From Gymnopilus junonius (taxonomy: Eukaryota > Basidiomycota > Agaricomycetes > Agaricales > Galerinaceae), in contig JADNYJ010000316.1 in the NCBI GenBank assembly GCA_015501075.1, positions 1 through 37,069 of the forward strand: a stretch of DNA of 37,069 bases, written 5' to 3'. A program made the position numbers and the translations under genes. Positions 31,148-37,069 of this stretch are shown piece by piece (within the stretch, counting starts at the first letter, position 1; every line of letters starts with the position of its first letter). The notes beneath the pieces were generated by a model, which was given only the letters and a program-made list of their open reading frames with translations, had not been told where the DNA came from and made no database searches.

Positions 31148-32810
31148 ATGGAGAGCGCAAATGCTCAGCCCCTCCGCACCTTCTTGATCAAAGGACCTGT
31201 AAGCGCCGTGGCTTTCTTTCCAGATGGGAAGCGGATAGTCACTGGTGGACGACAGAACGGCGAAGCGCACATCTGGGACCTTGGGACCCCGAAAGAGGTC
31301 GGAATTCCGTTGCGAGGACACAGTTTACCTGTGACCTGTGTCGCGGTTGCCAGAAATGGTCAAGGGGTGGTGACTGGTGGAAAGGACAACAAAGTTCTCC
31401 TCTGGGCCATCCATCGACAGCCTCCAAAATCAAATCTACTTTTCTGCCCTCCGGACAATGGCCAAACGTATCTTCTTGCATTTAACGCGACAGATAAAAT
31501 ACCAAATATTATTGCATGCGCTTCTTCCTTCAAAAGCACAGTTGATATCTGGGAACTAAAGACGAATGCAAACCCAATTCTGATCAGTCAGCTTGCCATG
31601 CCTTCCATGACGACGGTGACCTCTATACAATTCTCCACTGACAACCCCGATCTCGTGGTGTTCTCCTGCAGTGATATGACCTTGCGGGTGTTTAACATAC
31701 GGTCTGCCGAACAGGAAGCGTTCTTTCATCATCACACTGGAACCATTTCCTCTTTGGCGTGGATCCCTGGAAAGAAGTGTATTGTTTCGGCTTCTGGTCG
31801 GTCCATTTACATAGACGACTTCCAAGCTCAAGTCCCTACTTCCGAAATGATCGGTGAATACACTCAACCATTGAACTCGATTTCCATTATTTCTTTAGGG
31901 GTATCCTAGCCAGTGGTGGAGATGATAAAACGCTCCGTCTCTGGGACACCCATAAGCACGTTCCAGTTGGGATTTTGTTCAAACTTCCAGACGCAATCAC
32001 CCACATTGCTTTTCTCCCGATGGGAATTGGATCCTAGTCATAACCAAAAGACACAAAGCGTACATTCGCAGCACGCGTTACCTCGTAGAGGACGAAGGAG
32101 CAGCGCTCCCCACCAGCACCAGGGTACTAACTCCAACCCACTATTTTGCACAGTACCCTTCATTTCGGTACAACGCTGACTCGTTAGCAACATCTGAATT
32201 CAGGCGAATGTGCTCACATTTCGGATGGACGAGACAGGACAAAGCGAGAATAGACGCTCAAAAGGCATTCAGAATAGCATTGACCCAACAATTTAATGCT
32301 AGGTACGGCATGGATGAAGAAAGCCTCTTGTCTTGGAAATTGCTCTGTGCTAGATTAGGTATTGATCCCATTCCGAATTCCACATATGAATGTCGTGAGG
32401 TAAGTTATATACATTACGTTATTCAGAAGTATTATAAAATTTCAATCATCCAAACCCGGCTGATCATATACTCCTCTTAGGTTTTTTGTGCTACGCATGT
32501 CAACCTTGTGGACTTGGCCGACGGTGAAGATACCGTCCTTACGTTTCCGACCGTCAACGAATTGAGTGCATACACCAAAAGAGAGGAGAAATTCTTTCCC
32601 AGAGAAGAAGCTTATGCAGGAGGGCTGCTAAAGTACCTTCTTCGAAATATCATATCATCGTCCTTGGATAGTGAACGTAATGGACTCGGACTCGGATACG
32701 GGAGAGGAAGCCAAAGGGACCAGTACATTCGTCTGGGAAGCAGGCTCAGGGTGGTGCATTGGGTTAGTTCCAGTCAAGAGCTTCATTTAATTGTCGAATT
32801 ACTGAGTTGA
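31148..32810 (+). pseudogene. WD40-repeat protein with fungal C-terminal tail, copy 1 (two frameshifts)
   Basis: An N-terminal seven-bladed WD-like propeller is visible: VSAVAFFPDGKRIVTGG..HIWDL, VTCVAVARNGQGVVTGG..LLWAI, a VDIWEL blade, VTSIQFSTDNPDLVVFS..LRVFNI, ISSLAWIPGKKCIVSASG, then in another frame ILASGGDDKTLRLWD, and ITHIAFLP. Frame changes fall near 31890-31905 and 32016-32022. A conserved tail follows: EFRRMCSHFGW, FNARYGMDEESLLSWKLLC, LGIDPIPNSTYECRE. Intron 32400-32480 (81 nt, phase 0) leads to VFCATHVNLVDL, and EEAYAGGLLKYLLRNI comes near the end. I recall this tail (F.YN..EF..L..GW.., LC..LGI.PIP, HVN.VDL) from many fungal proteins without a named function. WD40 propellers usually scaffold complexes. 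It is paralogous to the second WD40 gene. The final exon's end is uncertain. Confidence 0.72.
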
Positions 32811-32880
32811 TTAAACCGCCCTGCATGTTTACGAGCACCAGTAACTCATACCTCGCTCATAACATACTGATCCCTTACAG

Positions 32881-33062
32881 ATGGGATCTAATATGAATAT
32901 AATCTACAGCCAATGCACGATTTCCCCGTCCCTGCAACCATGTTGCTTTACGCATTCACCACCAAGTCATATAAGCAGGTACTGCGTGTCATACCAGCTG
33001 TTAAATTGAAATTAACAAGTGCCTCTCGATATACAGGTGTACTGCGAAAGGTGTACACGAGT
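32881..33062 (+). repeat. Linker repeat, copy 1
   Basis: Blocks such as CAACATTGCTTTACGCAT (here ACCATG variant), CAGCTGTTAAATTGAAATTAACAA.TGCCTCTCG.TATACAG and ACGAAAGGT.TACACGAG recur at 35328-35575, same orientation. Confidence 0.75.
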
Positions 33063-33190
33063 GCAGATGATCATGCTGCAGTGGATAGGCTCCCAGACTT
33101 CACCATGACATACGAATTATTATCTTCATCCTCTTCCTCGACCTGTTGGATTGAAATAAGGGTGACCTGAAAATACAGTTGGATTGAGGA
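33045..33190 (+). pseudogene. Relic of the last exon of the unrecognised gene
   Basis: GATAGGCTCCCAGACTT.ACC and ATGACATACGAA match 30337-30369. Then, after a gap of about 70 nt, TTATTATCTTCATCCTCTTC and the following GGTGACCTGAAAATA..GTTGGAT match 30440-30510. It encodes VDRLPDFTMTYE then decays. Confidence 0.75.
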
Positions 33191-33533
33191 AATCAAGGTG
33201 CGGACATATAGCTTAAGCCACCTGCACCAGTAGTACTTGATCGGACCATCAGTCAAGCTATTTATAAGTTTACTAGGCGATGCGAAACTGCGAGCGTGGC
33301 AGTACGTTATACACTCTCTTACGCGTCAAGTCAATAAACTATGAAGAGGCAGATTATTCAATACGTATTATGAATTTTTCGGTAGCTCATTGTGTTATCT
33401 CCGCGAGATCTGAATTATTACTTGCAGTTTCTTTGACGTCCTATAAATAAATTTACACTTTGTACAACTCGATTTATTAACTCGAATTTCGATGTCTGTG
33501 TATTCAGCATATGTACGACTCATGTTCAATCGT

Positions 33534-33578
33534 GTGGTACATCCTGGAAGGCACTGTGTGACATAGTCCACTATGCAG
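33534..33578 (-). pseudogene. Fragment of an SSP exon 2
   Basis: On the minus strand it encodes CIVDYVTQCLPGC, near identical to CVVDYVTHCLPGC of the adjacent SSP-D. Sequence before and after has decayed. It lies about 70 nt beyond the SSP-D stop, indicating a former tandem copy. Confidence 0.7.
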
Positions 33579-33643
33579 GTGGAAATATTTAAGAGACCCG
33601 TATATCATCCAATAATGAGTATATGCACGCACTGATGACCCAC

Positions 33644-33907
33644 TCAAGCCTCGCATCCCGGAAGGCAATGCGTGACGTAGTCCACCACACAAGACGCAAT
33701 TCTGCCATAATTTTCGAGAAGGATAGTCTCGTTCAGACAATCGGTGAGTTCCATTGAACAATCTTAAAACGTAGTCAAAATTCTACCCCGTAGAAGGCTA
33801 CTGGTGATAGTACACTTACTGGTGGTACACGAGCTATTGACTGATGCTGGGGAACCTGCACACCCAAGGGCGACGAGGAAGGGCACGAAGATGGATAGGT
33901 AGTGCAT
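33644..33907 (-). CDS. Small secreted cysteine-rich protein (SSP-D)
   Basis: Two exons (33907-33820, 33762-33644) encode 68 aa. The signal peptide is MHYLSIFVPFLVALGCAGS. The mature part of about 48 aa has C-x3-C-x6-C-x15-C-x7-C-x3-C and ends LPGCEA, the same spacing as SSP-A. The 57-nt phase-1 intron is in the same codon as in SSP-A. Relative to A it lacks a short PRPMA-type insert after the signal. A TATATAAA box (33987-33980) sits about 73 nt upstream. Both copies are open and the cysteines are kept despite many substitutions, which suggests selection on the peptide. It is probably secreted; function unknown. Confidence 0.82.
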
Positions 33908-34815
33908 GGTTTACTGGGAGGGTTGTTGTATTCGAAGATGGTAGGTCGTTCTGTGATGAAGGACGGTGAACTTCGGCCCTTTATATAATCAGCTTTTGGT
34001 TCTTTGCGCCACTGAGGTAATACAGCGTTAGTGGCGTTTAAAGACCTAAAGAATCAGACCACTACGCAAGTAAGCTCCATACCTTAACTTACCAATGGAA
34101 CCACCTATTTTCTGGAAGTCCTAAGTTCTGAGTAATTATTCGTGCGTATAAATTCTAATTCTGCTAGACAGTAGTCTAGGAAGGAAAGGATAACGCAATA
34201 AATCTATTGTTAAGTGAAGGCCGCTTAGTATACTCTATATGCGCTACATAACGTGGAGGAAATACCGAGAATACTTAATATATTTATAATTCGCATTGGA
34301 ACCACTAACGCTACACCGCAAAGATGAGGTTGGCTGAGAATCAAGTACCGCTGAAGATCGAACCATCCTGTAGAGTTGATTTTGTATTGATATGCATGTT
34401 ACCAGGGTGACAGATGTTGGCATAGCTTGACATAGAACCATATTTTTAACGCTAAAGGACAATATCAGTATTGAGGTGAGAGTCATTGTAAATAATCAAA
34501 CCTAGACGTTCTCCTTTTGCTTGTCGACTGAAACTCAACCGAAGCTCATCCCTGATTCGCTAGTGTCGTTGTACTGGTCATGGTGTGCCTTGAGCATCAA
34601 AAAGCGGGTAAGTAGAATGGTATCATCCTTCGATGATGATTCTATCGATAGTTGCAGAGCATTCGACGAGAGTAGAAGGATGCATGAGGGTCTCTCAGAG
34701 TCACGCGTTCACGTTCTCAGAAGGCCTAGGCCCTTCCCTATTACTATGAACCCCTTGTCATCAACCAAACGTCTCCAGATAACCTACATAGAGTATTCAA
34801 ACAATTTTTTTCGCT
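33908..34815. other. SSP-D upstream region and unique DNA
   Basis: After the conserved promoter arm (to about 34228) the rest shows no supported gene. An ORF at 34521-34835 has no recognised motif. Confidence 0.45.
34007..34036 (-). promoter_or_regulatory. Conserved paired element upstream of SSP-D
   Basis: CGCCACT and AGTGGCG are separated by 16 nt, about 100-130 nt upstream of the start codon. This matches the element upstream of SSP-A. It may be a dyad site for a transcription factor. Confidence 0.5.
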
Positions 34816-35063
34816 ATGGCTACGCCTCCTCATGATGAAACTCCAGCTCAACAAGAATCGAGAATAGTAAGGGAATGGACAGTGGAGGCGAAGCGCGTGA
34901 GTGATCAAATCGACCCGACGACGTCCAACTAATCGGCGAAGAGCAGCCCATCGTCCGCCCCTGAAAGTTGTAAGTCTTATCTCATTTTCTCTTTGGTTTC
35001 GTTGAGGCTTAGCCCAATGTTCCTTTATGACGTCTTAGGCAAGACAACACTGTTGGAAAGTTG
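34816..35063 (+). pseudogene. Relic of a second Galpha-like gene (5' end)
   Basis: ATG at 34816 opens MATPPHDETPAQQESRIVRE and EAKRVSDQID, clearly related to the N-terminus of the Galpha-like gene at 14.8 kb (PPPDETPTQREARIARE, EAKRVSDEID). It meets TAA at 34930. About 50 nt later come GAAAGTT|GTAAGT, an intron, and ..TTAG|GCAAGACAACACTGTTGGAA, encoding K-T-T-L-L-E. This is the P-loop intron at the same phase-1 position as in the 14.8-kb gene, with the last P-loop Gly codon now TGC. Nothing of the GTPase body follows. It is a dead fragment. Confidence 0.75.
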
Positions 35064-35164
35064 TTTAGCTAGGTGTCGATATTTTTCAGTACCGTTTTCT
35101 TGTCTATGAATCAGACATTGTGAGTTATAGGACTTTCCTTCCAGCTTCCTCGACGTTGACAGTT

Positions 35165-35300
35165 CGTTCAGGGGTCCATTTTGTTACTTTGCAGCCTAAT
35201 GGTAGTAAACGGAAATGTAAGGTCTAGTCAAAGTTCGCGCTCACCAAGGTAAGCGGCAAGGTCAGTATGAGAAGAGGGAGTACCAAACTAATTACCAGTA
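35165..35300 (+). pseudogene. Relic of inner exons of the unrecognised gene
   Basis: TCGTTCAGGGGTCCATTTTG..ACTTTGCAGCC matches TCGTTCCAGGGTACATCCGC..ACTTTACAGCC at 30111-30143 (the acceptor and VHPLTLQPN). CACCAAGGTAAGCGGCAAGGTCAG matches ACCAAGATCAGCGGCAAGATAAG at 30376. The reading frame is broken by a TAG. Confidence 0.7.
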
Positions 35301-35327
35301 ACCCATAGCACATCATATCATACCAAC

Positions 35328-35590
35328 GAGATCTAATCTAATCTAAAGCCAACGATCTCCCCAGACTCCCCGGAACAACATTGCTTTACGCATGCTCACA
35401 CCAACCCATACAGCCAAATACTGCGGCTTACAGTAAACGCAGCATGTCCAAATCCCACCAAGACCCTCAGTCCTAGTACAAATCACAACATCACACCGGC
35501 TGTTAACTGAAATTAACAAATGCCTCTCGGTATACAGACCCCCTACTAGTACGAAAGGTATACACGAGGCTCCCACCATCACAACGCTTA
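35328..35590 (+). repeat. Linker repeat, copy 2
   Basis: Counterpart of 32881-33062, with an insertion of about 80 nt in the middle. It ends in ACGAAAGGTATACACGAG just before the second WD40 gene. Confidence 0.75.
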
Positions 35591-35624
35591 CTGTAACCTC
35601 CACCCAAGATCGTCTAAACACTCC

Positions 35625-37069
35625 ATGCCCATTCAGAATCCAATTCAGTCCGCATCTCTCAGACCACTCAAATCCCATGTACTCAAAGGGCGAATACGCG
35701 CTGTAGCCTTCTTTCCTGATGGCAAAAGGATAGTCACCGGACACCAGGATGGCTCGGCGCATATCTGGAATCTTGATACGGTAAGGAGGTCGGAAATCCA
35801 CTCGAGGGCCACAGTCAGCCCGTGACCAATCTGGGTGTATTGAAAGGCGGGAATGGGGTAGTTACGGGTGGAAGCGATTCTAAGGTCTTTCTTTGGACTC
35901 TTGGTTCAGAAAGTCGCCAAAAACCGACCTCGAGGTCGCTCTTCTCTGCGCCTAGTGGTAGTGGTACCTCTCCAGCTTTCCTCGCATTCAGCAGGACGAA
36001 TAGGGTACCCAAAATGATCGCTTCTGCTTCCAACGGTCTGGTCGACATATGGAAAGTGAATCCAGACAGCACGAACCCGACTCGAATTAATCAAATTCCC
36101 GTACCTGAGACGACAATCACTTCCCTCCATTTCCTCACCGGCCACCTCAATCTGTTGGCCATGGCATCTAACGACAGGAAGTTGACGTTGTTTAACATGC
36201 TTTCCGGTAAAATGATTACGCAGCTTGAGGGTTATTCGAGAACTCTGTTGTCGCCAGCATGGTTTCCTACAATGAAACGCATTGTGTGGACGACTCATAA
36301 CACAATTTACCTCCGCGATATACAGGACAAATCAAATGTCGCTGCTGCAGAGACGATGAGCGGACACACCCATGCCGTTAAATCCCTCGCCGTTCATCCA
36401 GGAGGAAAATACCTTGCGAGTGGAGGGGAGGATAAGGTCCTTCGAGTTTGGGACGTCTGCAAGCGGGTTGAAGTCGGATCTTCTCCCTTACACCCAGGCG
36501 CTATCAACAACATCGCATTTTCCCCAGATGGAGACCGTATCCTTAGTATCTCCCAAATGAAGACCATCTCTCTTTGGAGCTCGCACGACCTTGGAATCGT
36601 GGAAGACCCATCGGCACCCTCCACCAGCAGCATTCTAAGCGGTTACTCGACCAATGCGTATCTGACCAACCCTCTCGCGAAATACTTCTCCAAGTTTCCG
36701 ACATTCGATTACAACGCCAAAGAGGCAGCAACATCCGAATTTTGTAGGATGTGTAAGCATTTCGGATGGAAAAAGAAAGACAAAGACAGGAAGGGCGCCA
36801 ATGATGCCTTCAAAATAGCGTTGACTGAGCTCTTCAACTTGAAATTCGGCATCGATGAGAACAGTCTTTCGGGTTGGCAGTCGCTCTGTGCCAAATTGGG
36901 GGTCGATCCGATTCCAGGTAGTATATCTGAATGTCGTAAGGTAAGTTGCATACTTGATCATAGTCTCCATTATATTGCGTTACTCACCTGACGATGTGGT
37001 ACTTTATACGTCCAGATCGTCTGTACCACGCATGTCAATATCGTGGACTTGGTCAACGATAGCGGCCCG
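35625..37069 (+). CDS. WD40-repeat protein with fungal C-terminal tail, copy 2 (partial, one frameshift)
   Basis: The protein begins MPIQNPIQSASLRPLKSHVL, with a first blade RAVAFFPDGKRIVTG..HIWNLD. A one-base loss near 35795-35803 then shifts the frame; the correct frame resumes GHSQPVTNLGVLKGGNGVVT. Later blades include LVDIWKV, ITSLHFLTGHLNLLAMAS, LLSPAWFPTMKRIVW, VKSLAVHPGGKYLASGGEDK (then LRVWDV) and INNIAFSPDGDRILSIS..ISLW. The tail has LAKYFSKFPTFDYN, EFCRMCKHFGW, FNLKFGIDENSLSGWQSLC, LGVDPIPGSISECRK, intron 36941-37015 (75 nt, phase 0), then IVCTTHVNIVDL running off the window. Gene order, intron site and tail match WD40 copy 1, so the two are duplicates. Function is not known; a scaffold role is inferred from the propeller. 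Confidence 0.75.

Larger units (their letters stand above)
32811..33643. other. Repeat-mosaic intergenic region
   Basis: It holds a linker repeat shared with 35328-35590, a relic of the unrecognised gene's last exon, and a short relic of an SSP exon 2. No intact gene. Confidence 0.55.
33644..34228 (-). repeat. Inverted-duplication arm D (promoter plus SSP-D gene)
   Basis: This is the opposite-orientation counterpart of 15665-16276, about 18 kb away. Similarity covers the SSP gene and about 300 nt upstream, including the TATA box and the paired CGCCACT/AGTGGCG element. Confidence 0.85.
35064..35624. other. Repeat-mosaic region upstream of WD40 gene 2
   Basis: It contains a relic of the unrecognised gene (about 35165-35300) and the second linker repeat (35328-35590). 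No intact gene; the promoter of WD40 gene 2 must overlap the linker repeat. Confidence 0.55.

Noticed and set aside
34521..34835. 104-codon ORF upstream of the Galpha-like relic
   Set aside because: It is in a different frame from the relic, shows no motif, and contains a likely donor (GTAAGT) after its first 30 codons without a matching partner exon.
739..36000. Programmed ribosomal frameshifting as the explanation for the many frame changes
   Set aside because: The breaks lie at unrelated sequences with no common slippery site and fall in unrelated families; indels or assembly errors are simpler.

Overview
The window is nuclear DNA of a filamentous basidiomycete, most likely an agaricomycete. 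Its genes are broken by many short introns (about 45-80 nt) with GT..AG ends. The G-alpha protein is close to the Cryptococcus Gpa1 / fission yeast Gpa2 class. The accessory part holds families I associate with mushroom-forming fungi: Crinkler-kinase, Galpha-like P-loop proteins, HNH-domain proteins, WD40 proteins with a conserved fungal tail, and small secreted Cys-rich proteins. All family names come from recognition of motifs, not from a search.

Layout. 1-4 kb: the last two exons of a choline/ethanolamine phosphotransferase (+), a VOC/glyoxalase-like gene (-) with one apparent frameshift, and an HNH-domain gene (+) with one apparent frameshift. 4-8 kb: gene-poor, purine-rich on the + strand. 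8.0-9.8 kb: an intact 8-exon G-alpha gene (+), then about 2.7 kb of pyrimidine-rich low-complexity DNA. 12.7-12.9 kb: a long imperfect inverted repeat. 13.8-14.8 kb: a shortened Galpha-like gene (-) that reads through only with a 6-nt microexon. 16.0-17.1 kb: a small secreted Cys-rich gene (SSP-A, +) and an unrecognised 195-aa ORF (-). 17.7-19.6 kb: the exosome subunit RRP46 (-) with a duplicated 3' end beyond it. 19.8 kb: an intron-containing tRNA-Ala(CGC) (-). 20.2-22.8 kb: a beta-carbonic anhydrase with a likely mitochondrial leader (+).

23.8-37 kb is a decayed, repeat-rich accessory block. It holds a truncated hAT-type (BED/DUF659) transposase fragment (-), a broken Crinkler-kinase gene (+), two tandem small secreted genes (SSP-B intact, SSP-C frameshifted), an unrecognised multi-exon gene with scattered relics of itself, two related WD40 genes (one with two frameshifts, one with one, the second running off the window), SSP-D (-) and a Galpha-like relic.

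Four housekeeping genes (phosphotransferase end, G-alpha, RRP46, carbonic anhydrase) read cleanly, while most accessory genes carry frameshifts or stops. The most notable possible novelty is the SSP set. Four short secreted proteins share a cysteine spacing and one phase-1 intron position. Two of them sit in an inverted duplication about 18 kb apart, with their promoters conserved. The second is the 251-aa mini Galpha-like protein, which lacks the helical domain and key catalytic residues.
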